A model generated the notes under the pieces. The model was not told the DNA's origin. It did not search any database and saw nothing but the letters and a program-made list of their open reading frames with translations. Shown here one piece after another: positions 8,607-17,322 of a stretch of DNA of 22,281 nucleotides. Made by a program: the position numbers and the translations under genes. The first letter of the stretch is position 1; the number at the start of each line of letters is the position of its first letter. The stretch is from the NCBI GenBank assembly GCA_003427395.1, contig BFEA01000378.1:265111-287391 (forward strand), in the 5' to 3' direction. This DNA is from Chara braunii. Its lineage: Eukaryota; Streptophyta; Charophyceae; Charales; Characeae.

Positions 8607-8650
8607 AGAGAGAGAGAGAGAGACAGACGGACGGACACACACACACACTG
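8607..8650. repeat. (GA)n / (CA)n microsatellite
   Basis: A GA run at about 8607-8622 is followed by an interrupted ACGG/CACA run. It produces spurious Arg/Glu- and Thr/His-rich ORFs in several frames. Confidence 0.85.
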
Positions 8651-9054
8651 GATAGAAGAAGAGCACCGTGTTGTCTGCCCAGAGGACAACAGCGCTGCGC
8701 CTGGTGTGAACATGGAAGTCCTGGCTATGGCATTTATGGGTGTTCCAGCCTGCTCCGCAAAACCACATGCCAGGCAGGGATCCGAATATTCGGGCATATA
8801 TCTTATATCGTCCAGGTCACTTCAGTGCTGTTACCTTTGCAGATAATTCATGGACCCTATGGGACAATGGCGGTAGGGTGCACACAGTGGGAAATATTAA
8901 CTCTTTCTGTCATCAAATGCTGGAGGATCACTCAGTCTGGCTCGTCCATCAGGAACAGTATGTCGATGAGCACTTGAAAGCACTGCGCCTCCCGGAGAGC
9001 AATCCGGCTGATTCTACCACAAACAGTGAAAGGACCTCTCCACAGGATGATGGA

Positions 9055-9234
9055 TGTGCCTTGCCGTTTTGTCGTCGCACAGGTGCAGTTCGGTTGGCAT
9101 GTACACGACATAGCCTCTGCTACGAACGCTATGAAGGGATGGTCGCTGCTTGCCTCTCACACGGAAGTTGTGATCCCCTGTCCTGTGCTCATCCCCCCAA
9201 CCCCCTGATTACTTGCCCAGCATGCCGTTGTGGC
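9055..9234 (+). other. RING-like module M1
   Basis: The ligands in order are C-ALPF-C, nine residues, C-TR-H-SL-C, a 20-odd residue loop containing YEGMV, then C-AH (Cys-x-His), seven residues, C-PA-C-RCG. Its loop resembles M3 (YEGIV), so M1 and M3 are paralogous within the array. Confidence 0.7.
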
Positions 9235-9246
9235 CTTGATCTGCCA

Positions 9247-9422
9247 TGCTTAAATAACTGTGCACGTCAGCCTTCCGTACTAATGACATGTCAGCAACAT
9301 GCCATGTGTCGTCAATGCTTCCAGGAAGCTGTCATAGAAAGTAGTGTCTTTACTGCGTGGACCATCCCAAATGCCATCACCCTCCACATCCTCTCCTAGC
9401 ATGTCCCACATGCGGTGTTGGT
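9247..9422 (+). other. RING-like module M2, split by a one-base shift
   Basis: C-LNN-C, nine residues, C-QQ-H-AM-C-RQ-C, then after the frame change at 9349-9351 C-HH-x7-C-PT-C-GVG. The first six ligands have C3HC4 RING order. It resembles M4 most closely. Confidence 0.7.
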
Positions 9423-9807
9423 CATACACCTATGGCAACCGCTGACGGATCTCCCTCTTTCTTGCCAGACGAACGACGGACACAGCAGTCCGAGGAGGAA
9501 AATAGACTTCTATATGAACCACCGGCAGAGAGATGTGCTCATAGTTTATCACCACCAGGGTGAGCTGTTGCGGATCAAATCCTGCAGCAGCTGAACGCCC
9601 TTGCCTTGGACCGATCCTCCCTGTCGCCGTCTGCCCATAGAGAAGGAATACATACTGAGGAAGCCCAAGAAAGATGCTCCATGCTGCTTTGTGATGACCC
9701 CCCGGAGATTTAACTAGCATGTGGTTCGCATGCCTTGTGGTGTGAGGATTATGAAGGGATAGTCCATGCGAGTTTTTCCTTCATACTTACGATGACAGTC
9801 AGTACTG

Positions 9808-10762
9808 TGAAACGGTTTTCACCTTTTAGCAGTAGCGAATGCAGATCGCAGGGCTTGATCCCTAGTTCTCACCTTACCTGTGTACAGTATCTGTGTCGAC
9901 CCCGAGTGTTTGAACCCATGACCTGTGTTTTGACAGTTGTTGTTGTCTGTTGTAGATATTGTAGTGGTAGGGGTTCGATCTGTAGGTCTGTCGAGTAGGA
10001 GTCACAGCCCTGTAGAGGTCGTAGCTGCAGGGATCCTGAAGGTCAAGGTCGTAGCTGCTACAGTCCTGAGAGGTCAAGGTCGTAGCTGCTACAGTACCCG
10101 AAAGGCCAAGTCTACAGACTTCCGGAAGGTCCCGGAAGTGGCCTTTCGAAGTGGGCTCACGTTTAGGCAGAGGCAAGTGGGCAAGTGGTGGAGCCAACCT
10201 CAGTACGTTGGCAGTGCGACTGCAGTGAGTCTGCGGTGCAACCCATGCAGTCAGCAGTACCGGTCCAGTCAGTCCCAGTCCAGTCCAGCAAGTACCATGA
10301 GGGACTGTGTGAACCATGGGCCGATGGAAAAGGGCAGACCAGCGAGTTACAGAAGTATAAATCAAGAGGCAGCGCCCAGCCATTCATTCATTCCTGCGTA
10401 AGCCATGCGGAAGTGCTGCCATAGCGACTTGTGCGAGGTGGTCTGCAGTGAGCCCGGAGACGAAGTGGGCGAGAAGGAAGCTTAGTCAGAGCGATAGGGT
10501 AGCAGCGGCCATAGCCGCCATAGCTGTAGATGTGTGCGGGTGTGTGTGTGTATAGAGTGTGATGTGTGTGGGATATCCAGGGTGATCCTGTGTGCGAACA
10601 GCAGTGTTGAGTAAGTGACGAACAGAGAGTTGTACAGGCGGTGTGCCGCCACAGCCGTTTGAAGTGAACTTGTATCTGAGCTGCGTTCTTGGTACTATAT
10701 CTCTGAGGTCTGAGTGGCCGCCACAGCCATTTGAAGTGTGAATGAAAGCGAGTCTGATTGCA
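9808..10762 (+). mobile_element. Solo LTR, copy 2, inserted in RING-like gene
   Basis: A 955-bp relative of 6564-7500, also TGAAACGG...CTGATTGCA, flanked by a perfect 4-bp duplication ACTG (9804-9807 and 10763-10766). It has the same TATAAAT box (10356-10362) and repeated GGTCAAGGTCGTAGCTGCTA units (about 10040-10095). Different target duplications show that the two LTRs arrived independently and are not the two ends of one element. Confidence 0.8.
10356..10362 (+). promoter_or_regulatory. TATA box of solo LTR copy 2
   Basis: TATAAAT in the same sequence context as in LTR copy 1. If active it would fire toward the last RING-like module. Confidence 0.5.
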
Positions 10763-10827
10763 ACTGTACTCATGTACAGCACCCCGACATGTCATGTCCA
10801 ATTTGTAGACAGGGGCCGGAACGGCAA

Positions 10828-11001
10828 TGCCTCTATAATTGCGGTCGACATGCCTCTGGGTTCCTAGCATGTACGAGCCACGTAGCCTGTGACATCTGTC
10901 TGCACCGTGCCATTCGATGCAGCAACTGTGACTGCGAAAATTGGATGTGGTGCTTCCATAGCCCACACCCGAACTGGTCCTGTCGGGTCTGTAGGTGTGG
11001 C
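10828..11001 (+). other. RING-like module M4
   Basis: C-LYN-C, nine residues, C-TS-H-VA-C-DI-C, a Cys-rich loop, then C-FH-SPHPNWS-C-RV-C-RCG, ending at the stop two codons after GHLP begins. The frame is intact and all ligands are present. It sits just downstream of the LTR promoter. Confidence 0.7.
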
Positions 11002-11070
11002 CACTTGCCATAGGTTTTTCTTGCTAGAGTAGTCTGTTTCAGCGGTGAATATCTAGATCTGTAAAGCTCG

Positions 11071-11224
11071 TCATACACCTCTCCCCAGCTCTTTGCATGT
11101 CATACTCTATCCTGCCCTCCACATATTTCTTTCCTTCCCGTTGCCCCTCATACACCTCTCCCCAGCTCTTTGCATGTCATACTCTGTCCTGCCCTCCACA
11201 TATTTCCTTCCTTCCCGTTGCCCC
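11071..11224. repeat. 77-bp tandem duplication
   Basis: Copies 11071-11147 and 11148-11224 abut directly and differ at only two positions by eye, so the duplication is recent. The unit is pyrimidine-rich and non-coding. Confidence 0.9.
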
Positions 11225-11329
11225 TACCTCCCCTGTCCCATTCTCCTATAGAACTCCGCCTTCTATCCCTTACCCTCCACCCTTCCCTCCACTCCCTTTG
11301 TGCTACTAACAAACGTATGAATAAGCATC

Positions 11330-11470
11330 ATTAAGAGAACAGACGGTATGAAGATCAGAAATGAAATGAACCGAAGTATGAAGATGAAGGACGGACACAA
11401 AGACTGTATAAGCTGACGATCTGAAGTGAAATGAAGCGGAGTATGAAGGTCTGAAGAGAAATGCACAGGA
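11330..11470. repeat. Degenerate GAAGTATGAAG-type repeat
   Basis: Purine-rich units such as TGAAATGAA, GTATGAAG and CTGAAG recur irregularly. Minus-strand ORFs over it are low-complexity Phe/Ser/His-rich translations and are not genes. Confidence 0.5.
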
Positions 11471-11648
11471 GCATACCTTCCCTTTTACTCTGCCTCCTGA
11501 AATAACGTGCAAGTGGGCCGTGAAGGGACACGGGGATGTGGGCCGCTGCCGCTCAACCACAATCAACGTGGGCAGCCTTGTGCATAAGAGGCACAGTAAA
11601 AGGGGAGCTGCAAGAACAATGAAAGGGGTACCCCAACCAAAAGACTGT

Positions 11649-11881
11649 TTAATTATAAAATTAATATGTTGGACATCTCAAGTGCTCTCATTGTCTGCAA
11701 TAGGACAAAGACTGCTTTGATTCTGAATCTATTCATCTGGGTGGGATTGGGCCAAGGAAAAACAAAAAATGTCTAATTATAAAATTGCTTTAATATGTTG
11801 GACATCTCAAGTGCTCTCATTGTCTGCAATAGGACAAAGACTGCTTTGATTCTGAATCTATTCATCTGGGTGGGATTGGGG
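11649..11881. repeat. Direct repeat of about 105 bp
   Basis: Copies at about 11649-11752 and 11774-11881 share an apparently identical core from AATATGTTGGAC to GGGTGGGATTGGG. They differ near TAATTATAAAATT, where the second has a short insertion. No function is seen. Confidence 0.85.
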
Positions 11882-11898
11882 CTGTTGTGGGGAAAATC

Positions 11899-11952
<54 letters not shown>

Positions 11953-11976
11953 NCACACACACACACACACACACAC
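11899..11976. repeat. (CA)n microsatellite with one N
   Basis: About 39 CA dinucleotides, with an N at 11953 marking assembly uncertainty. It abuts the start of LTR copy A. Confidence 0.95.
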
Positions 11977-12002
11977 TCTGTTGCATGCTGCGCCTGCAAC
12001 AG

Positions 12003-12215
12003 GCTGCACGGGCCACTTTGAGGCCCGTGACGTTTTCAGGCCGAAAGCCTGAGAACAAGGGCCTACAGGCCCCGTGTCGTTTCAGCCTGAAAGCCTGAAA
12101 ACAAGGGCCTACAGGCCCTGTGTCGTTTCAGCCTAAATCAGGGCCTTTCTGGCCCTGAGTCTTTTCAGCCTGAAACTGAGGGCCATTTTCAGGCCCTCAT
12201 GAGTTCCACCTGCCC
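12003..12215. repeat. Palindromic GGCC repeat array in LTR U3
   Basis: About four units of roughly 40-46 bp, each beginning near TTTCAGCCTGAAA and centred on a small inverted repeat: GGGCCTACAGGCCC twice, then AGGGCCTTTCTGGCCCT, then GAGGGCCATTTTCAGGCCCTC-like. The array recurs in the other LTR copies. Confidence 0.75.
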
Positions 12216-12353
12216 TGAAAGTCAGGCACCAAACCAGGGTTTTAGCACAGGCCATTTTGGGCCTGTTTTCAAGACAACCCCTGGTTGAGCTTCAACACCA
12301 AGGTCTGGCATGTTCCGGCATTGGCAAGAGCAGCCTCCTGGATGGGCCAGCAC

Positions 12354-12360
12354 TATATAG
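12354..12360 (+). promoter_or_regulatory. TATA box of LTR copy A
   Basis: TATATAG within GCCAGCACTATATAGGACTG, conserved in copies B (20835-20840, reverse) and C (21620-21626). Confidence 0.55.
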
Positions 12361-13218
12361 GACTGGCCCTCCCTGAGGATGCAGGTAGTTCCTAGGTACT
12401 TAAGGCACTTCACGTGCAGTACAGGAGGCAGGAGGTAGTCTTCAGGAGTCGGCAGCAGCACTCTGGAGGAGCGCTGCAGGAGTAGTTGTAGCGCTAGCAG
12501 TAGTCTTCAGTGCTGGGCTCTAGTAGCATTAGCAGTAGTCTTCAGCGCTGGGCGCTTGTAGGAGCTAGGGTAGTATTGGGGAGAGAGAGAGATTGGGTGG
12601 AGGCCAGGGAGACTTACCTGCAGCGCCATAGCTCCAGCTTCGTCTTCGAGGTACCTGCAGCACACCACCAACTTCACAGGTTAGTACTTGGCACGTGAAA
12701 GAGAGAGACAGAGAGAGTTCTTCTTCTTCCTCTTCTCAGTCCACCATCTCCCTCTCACCCTCTCGCTACCTGACTTCACTGCATCAGCAGACTATGAGAG
12801 AGAGAGAGAGAGCTTGGTGACATTTGGATCCAGACTCGACATTGGGCTTCAGACATTTTGACGAGGATTTATTTGGGACTTGTAACGAAGACTTGGTGTT
12901 GACGACTTTCCCATCTCCCCCCTCCTCTTCTTCGTTTGTCTCCCTCCCCTTCGTCTGTGCATGATCTGGACCTGGCGCATTCTTCCTGTGTGTAGCGCCA
13001 GGCTCCCTTCACACCTTGTGATGATGATGATGTATGTTTAGTCTGCATTGCAACATTGATTGGGTTTGTCATTGGTATTCTAGCATTCTGCTGCGCTATC
13101 TTGTACTACGTGAAGGAGGTCAGTCCCGGTCAGGTCAGGACTTGTATCGAAGTCTTTCTACTGCGCTATAAAGCACCATTTTTGTATGTATCAGGATGTT
13201 GCTTGTTGAGATTTCACT

Positions 13219-13570
13219 GACACGTGTGTGGCGACTAGGTAGCTGATTAGTGTTGCTTGATTGATTAGAGCACTGCCCTCAAAATCACGATTTTGACCTC
13301 ACTGCCGAAAATCGATTTTTTTTTCTTTTCTTGGATTTTGTTTTCCCGCTATTTCTGTTGTGGAAAATCGGAACACCGCACGTTAATCAGGACAACCTGA
13401 TCTGACACGTGTGTGGCGACTAGGTTGGTGATTAGTGTTGATTGATTGATTAGAGCACACTAGTTAGCCCCTAAAATCACGATTTTGACCTCACTGCCGA
13501 AAATCAAACTTTTTTCCTTTTCTTGGATTTTGTTTTCCCGCTATTTCTGTTGTGGAAAATCGCAATAGCG
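13219..13570. repeat. Tandem duplication with AAAATC palindromes
   Basis: Units start at 13219 and 13402 with TGACACGTGTGTGGCGACTA and share most of the following 150-180 bp. Each holds the palindrome AAAATCACGATTTT (13281-13294, 13473-13486). The first also has AAAATCGATTTT (13308-13319). Confidence 0.8.
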
Positions 13571-13776
13571 CAGCACCTGAAATTTCCGTTTTCGTTTTTC
13601 TTCTGAAAATTCAAAATTTCGTTGTTGAAAATCCGGAATATCTTTTTTTGAAAATTTCGATTTCCTTTTGCAATTTCCCGTTATTTGGAAATCCGGAATA
13701 TTTTTTTCCCGAAATTCGTTTTTTCTGAAAACGGTACGGGAAATCCCTCTTGCAGTTGTCATTCTCCAAACTACAA
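13571..13776. other. AT-rich degenerate GAAAATC repeat stretch
   Basis: Motifs such as TGAAAATCCGGAATAT and GGAAATCCGGAATATT recur irregularly among T runs. No gene is seen; the minus-strand ORF over it is an artefact of composition. Confidence 0.5.
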
Positions 13777-14100
13777 TTCCACTTTTGAACACCGTGTCCT
13801 GGCTGTAGTGGTTAAGAGACTTGGCTCTTGAGGCCGAGGTCACCGGTTCGAATCTGTGCTTGCACGGAGGAGGGCTTGGACCCAGACGTACGGAATCCAT
13901 ACTACTGTGGAAGCGCCCGTGAACCGCGGGCATTGATAAGTCTCGTCTGAGTGAGCGGGTAAGAGTACCAGCGGGGGTTACGTGCTGACTGCAGAGCGAA
14001 GTGTACAGGAATTGCCGTGTCCGTGGGTGTTGTGTGTGGTGTGTGTTGAGTTGGACACTACAGCCTTGCAGGGGTGGGGTGGATATCACGACCGGTACGG
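13777..14100 (+). mobile_element. tRNA-derived SINE-like element, longer copy
   Basis: The tRNA-like head (about 13794-13866) has A box TGGCTGTAGTGG (13800-13811) and B box GGTTCGAATCT (13845-13855). A plausible anticodon arm TTGGC/GCCGA carries a 7-nt loop with TTG at the anticodon position. The acceptor and T stems pair poorly, so it is not a functional tRNA. A roughly 225-bp unrelated body follows. This is the layout of a Pol III-transcribed SINE. Confidence 0.6.
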
Positions 14101-14231
14101 TTCCACTTTTGAACACCGTGTCCTGGCTGTAGTGGTTAAGAGACTTGGCTCTTGAGGCCTAGGTCGCCGGTTCGAATCTGTGCTTGGACGGAGGAGGGCT
14201 TGGGCCCAGACGCACGGAATCCATACTACTG
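14101..14231 (+). mobile_element. tRNA-derived SINE-like element, truncated copy
   Basis: About 130 bp nearly identical to 13777-13906, with A box 14124-14135 and B box 14169-14179. The body is missing after CCATACTACTG. It lies 324 bp after the first copy in the same orientation, consistent with a tandem duplication or nested insertion. Confidence 0.6.
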
Positions 14232-14611
14232 AGTAATTCCAAATAGTTTGTTGTATTTTATTTTCGAAATTCTTTATCGGAAAATCATTTGCAGTCTAAA
14301 AGTTTGAATTTTTTGTCCTTGGTAATTTCGCACTTCAGGGGGAATGGGGAGGCCTACTGAACTTGCAAACGAGTATTTTTTTTCTTTTTCTCGAATTGTT
14401 TTTGCAAAGTTCAAACTTTTCCTTTTGATTAGTGGCTCCTTATCTGGGCGATTTATCCCACCCACCCCACCCCACCTATGTTGTTGCCGCCTCTGGTCTT
14501 ATCTTCTCTATCTGTCTCCGGGTACCCCCTGCGCGGCATTGGTGAGTTGCAACGTCAGCAGACCACGTCAGCAGCAGGCAGTGCCATGTCAGCAGGCCCT
14601 CAGCCTGGTCT
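14232..14611. other. AT-rich leader-like stretch before gag
   Basis: T-rich DNA (14232-14440) and a short C-rich tract (about 14457-14477) precede the + strand gag. No recognisable gene. It may be part of the retroelement leader. Confidence 0.35.
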
Positions 14612-15549
14612 ATGGTCATGCGCTCGCAAAGAGCCGTGATGAATTAGAAGTTCGGGGAAACGGACGAGGCCGATCAGCCCCGGATGCTGCTTCTGATTAC
14701 CGAAGCCAAGCAACGGTCGCTTGCAGTAGCAGCCGCAGCAAAGCAGAAGGCAGAGGACTCCAAGAAGGCATGTCTGTTGGCAATCGAACAGCAGCGCCAG
14801 CACGACGAGGCAGCAGCAGAGGCTGCCGATGAAGAACGAATTCAACGACGCGAGAAGATATTCAGCGGAGAGCGAGCTTTGCTCACAATGGCAGCGGACT
14901 GGCGGGCCGAGGCCGAGAATGGCAAGATGGAAGAGTTGAAACAAGATCGCTCTACTCTCCCATCTTACGGACCTCCTGGCAACATGCATTACACAGCAGG
15001 ACATCCACAGCCTCGACGACGCGTTGGCTCAAGTCCACAGTCGCCTCCGGCAGCTGGAGCAGCGACCCGTCGCCGCCCCCGATGTCACCCCTTCCAACAC
15101 CTCCGATCGCCTCGAGGCATTGGAGATTGACGTCCGATCCCTAAAGGACGGCGTGCAGTTACAGCAAACCGCAACGCAACAGTTGGAGCAGCGGATCTGT
15201 ACTGCCGCCACCCACTCGAGTTTTGAACCGCGCGAGACGACTCCAAGGTTCAATGATCACGAAATCTTCCGCGACTCGACGAAGACGGACCCGATTCCAT
15301 GGTTTTGCAAGTTCGCTCTCAAGTTGCAGCTCCACCACGTCAGCGAACACAAGCACTACCCGTACTTATACTCCCGGTCGGGGGGTGCGTGTCAAGCATG
15401 GTTGGACAATCTCTTGTCCAAGCACGGAGTGGTGGCTGCTGACTTGCATACCAAGATCAGTCGGGATGATCTAAAGGCGGCGTGGCATAAGCGGTTCCAA
15501 GTAGAGCCGCCAGAGATCAAGGCAATGGACAAGCTGATGACCTTCGAAC

Positions 15550-15959
15550 AAGGCACGCTGCCGAATGTTGATTGGATTGTCGAGTACCAACGCTTGACAT
15601 CCGTCCCAGACCTTCAAATGGGCTTCTAGGTCGTCAAACACTACATCTCGAGGTCGTCTTCGGCGTTGGGCAATGCCTCGACTCACGTCGAGGACACCCT
15701 GACGACAACGGCGGAGCTCTTCAACAAGGCCGCGCAGATCATTGTCACGAACAAGGGCACTCTGCCGAGTGTTGATTGGATTGCCGAGTACCAACGCTTG
15801 ACATCTGTCCCAGACCTTCCAATGGGCTTCAAGGCCGTCAAACACTACTCCATCTCGAGGTCGTGTCGGACGTTGGGCAATGCCTTGACTCATGTTGAGG
15901 ACACCCTGACGACAATGGCGGAGCTTTTCAACAAGGCCGCGCAAATCGTTGTCACGAAC
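15550..15959. repeat. ~205-bp tandem duplication within gag
   Basis: Copies 15550-15752 and 15753-15959 both encode LP(N/S)VDWI(V/A)EYQRLTS through NKAAQI(I/V)VTNK. They have diverged: the first has TAG where the second has AAG, and lacks a TCC codon. Confidence 0.85.
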
Positions 15960-16243
15960 AAGGAGACCAAGAACCTCCACCGTTTGTCTCCGACAGGCCC
16001 AAGCAGAGATCAGCATCCATCGAAAGTGGCCTTGGTCGCGGCGACAACGCCAAACGACCAAACTAGCGAGGCCGTGTCTGCCAATGAAGGGGACAGACTC
16101 GCAGCCTCGCGGGATGGTGGCCGCCCCGGCAAAGGTCGAGGACGCGGCAAGGCGAAGATAAACACCGCATCTAGCCCCAGGCCCTGCGCAGCAGCTCCAG
16201 CCCTATGGTCCCATTACGGAAGGCACGCACGAGATTCCGCTAT

Positions 16244-16285
16244 TGTGTGTGGTGTAACAACGATCTCCACGACACAATGTGCTGC
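16244..16285 (+). other. Zinc knuckle of + strand Gag
   Basis: CVWCNNDLHDTMCC in frame 2 fits C-x2-C-x4-H-x4-C, the RNA-binding nucleocapsid motif. The preceding Gag is in frame 0, so an indel lies between them. Confidence 0.7.
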
Positions 16286-16497
16286 CCGTCGAAACGCAAA
16301 GGCAAATTGGGAAATTGAGCACCGTCGAGAGTAACTCGACGACACTCTTGACGCCTTCGGAACCGGTCGCTTCGCGGGTGACCGCCCTTCGTTCCGAGGC
16401 ACATGCAGAAGTTGATAGTCCTCCTCTTCTATTTTCTTATGAGGACTATGCTGCCCGGCTCGTTCCTACGCTCGGTACTCATGCTCAAGGATAAGAC

Positions 16498-17159
16498 GTG
16501 TGTGCGGCATCTTCTCCGTCCGCCAGCGGTGACTTATTGTCTTTAAGTGGTTCGTCATGGGATTTGGCGCGAGAGTTCAACATAGAGGTATTGGACCCGC
16601 TTACGTCCGAGGATTTCGCATGGCTTCCTCTCCCGACCACGGGCCGCCTGCTAGGACCGCAATGTGCCGCATTATGCGCTCATCTTCACACATACTTATC
16701 CTTTTATGCACCACCAACTTCGCCAAGGATGACGAAGTCGCGGTGGGGGACATCCTTGCGTATGTTACCAAGGTGGCCAGCGAGTTTCGCAAGCAGCGGT
16801 ATGATGACAACAACGCACCGCTCCTCTATGTCCGCATCCAAGTTGGGCAAGCGCCCTACAACGCTTTGCTGGATAGCGGCGTGTCTCGCAATTTTATGAG
16901 CCAAGCCTTTATGCAAAGGGCTGGCCTTGGCACACAAGTTCGGAGGAAGGCAAACCCGACGGCGATGAAGTTGGCGGACGGAAGGACGCAGCAACTTATC
17001 GACCGCTACATCGAGGCCGTACCGGTGTATTTTGCACCTTATGCATGCGAACCGGTGGCGTTCGACATTTTGGACACGGACTTCGACATTATTTTGGGAA
17101 TGCCTTGGCTTGCAAGTGTGGATCACATTCTTCCACCGGCGGACTCTTACCGTTCGTGA
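16498..17159 (+). pseudogene. pro: Ty3-like retropepsin region
   Basis: Aspartic protease of the polyprotein. The spacer before it (EFNIEVLDPLTSEDFAWLPL) is in frame 1. After a shift near 16720 the frame-0 part reads DDEVAVGDILAYVTK, then YNALLDSGVSRNFMSQAF with the D-S-G active site at 16872-16880, and later FDILDTDFDIILGMPWLAS, the conserved second motif. Unlike the minus-strand element, the active-site triplet is intact. Coding-like sequence continues towards RT with further frame changes (around 17125-17270). Confidence 0.8.
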
Positions 17160-17322
17160 CGCTTTCGGCGCCGAAGTGCCGTGTACTAATTCTCTTCCGC
17201 ATCCTTTGATCCGATGCCAAGTGGTGACGGCCACGTCATTCCGGGCTACTTGCGCTTAGGAGCAGCCTGACGAAATCGGCCTATGCTTCCTACGGGCCGT
17301 CGCAGTAGCCGACTCTTCACCC

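Larger units (their letters stand above)
9675..10815 (+). pseudogene. RING-like module M3, interrupted by stop, frameshift and LTR
   Basis: C-SMLL-C, nine positions including TAA (9711-9713), C-GS-H-ALW, then DYEGIVHAS. A one-base shift lies in the T run 9773-9777. The LTR (9808-10762) follows, and the module resumes as C-TH-VQHPDMS-C-PI-C-RQG (from 10765). The Cys expected three residues after the His is Trp, so one ligand is lost. Across the LTR the coding frame is continuous once one target-duplication copy is discounted, which shows that the LTR inserted into this coding sequence. Confidence 0.65.
8710..11013 (+). pseudogene. Broken gene: papain-like His box plus four RING-like Cys/His modules
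   Basis: Reading starts after a stop at 8707-8709; no true start is evident. The first part contains AYILYRPGHFSAVT (His at 8818) and SWTLWDNGG, which resembles the His...Asp/Asn half of papain-fold peptidases such as deubiquitinases; the Cys half is not seen. Four zinc modules follow: M1 9055-9234, M2 9247-9422, M3 9675-9777 plus 10765-10815, M4 10828-11001. Each has C-x(3,4)-C-x9-C-x2-H..., then C-x-H-x7-C-x2-C-x2-G, close to a C3HC4 RING. Lesions are one-base shifts at T runs near 9349-9351 and 9773-9777, stops TGA 9561-9563 and TAA 9711-9713, and a solo LTR in M3. The natural end is TAG 11011-11013. It may be a host gene or transposon cargo; I do not know a named family. Confidence 0.65.
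11979..13216 (+). mobile_element. LTR copy A (1.24-kb family), forward
   Basis: Starts TGTTGCATGCTG and ends GTTGAGATTTCA; both ends were set by alignment to the inverted copy at 20005-21215. It contains an array of GGCC-centred short palindromes (about 12003-12215), a TATATAG box (12354-12360) and (GA)n tracts. No matching target duplication is seen. It could be the 5' LTR of the + strand gag-pol that follows, but no clear primer-binding site adjoins it. Minor ORFs inside are not genes. Confidence 0.75.
14612..16334 (+). pseudogene. gag: Ty3-like gag, decayed
   Basis: Structural polyprotein of the + strand Ty3 element. A plausible start is ATG 14612, with a TAG soon after. An Ala/Gln/Glu-rich coiled coil follows (14684-14990, frame 2: AKQKAEDSKK...). 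A one-base shift near 15003 moves reading to frame 0, where RLRQLEQRPV and a capsid-like region follow (about 15240-15960: WFCKFALKLQLHH, CQAWLDNLLSK, VDWIVEYQRLTSVPDL). TAG at 15627-15629 interrupts. A ~205-bp internal tandem duplication (15550-15959) repeats the C-terminal capsid segment. A basic Gly/Arg segment follows, then the zinc knuckle CVWCNNDLHDTMCC (16244-16285), which lies in frame 2 after another shift. The lesions make function impossible without recombination. The family assignment is confident. Confidence 0.8.

Noticed and set aside
6564-10762. The two TGAAACGG...GATTGCA repeats as the two LTRs of one element
   Set aside because: Each has its own, different 4-bp target duplication, and the DNA between them is a PDAT exon and the RING-like gene.
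11795-12052. His/Thr-rich and Cys/Val-rich ORFs
   Set aside because: They are translations of the (CA)n microsatellite, and one codon contains an N.
12869-13072. Minus-strand 67-codon ORF and its + strand mirror at 20095-20415
   Set aside because: They are the same LTR sequence in opposite orientations, with low-complexity translation; not genes.
13794-13866. Functional tRNA-Gln gene
   Set aside because: The A and B boxes and anticodon arm are good, but the acceptor and T stems pair poorly and the unit extends into a shared non-tRNA body.
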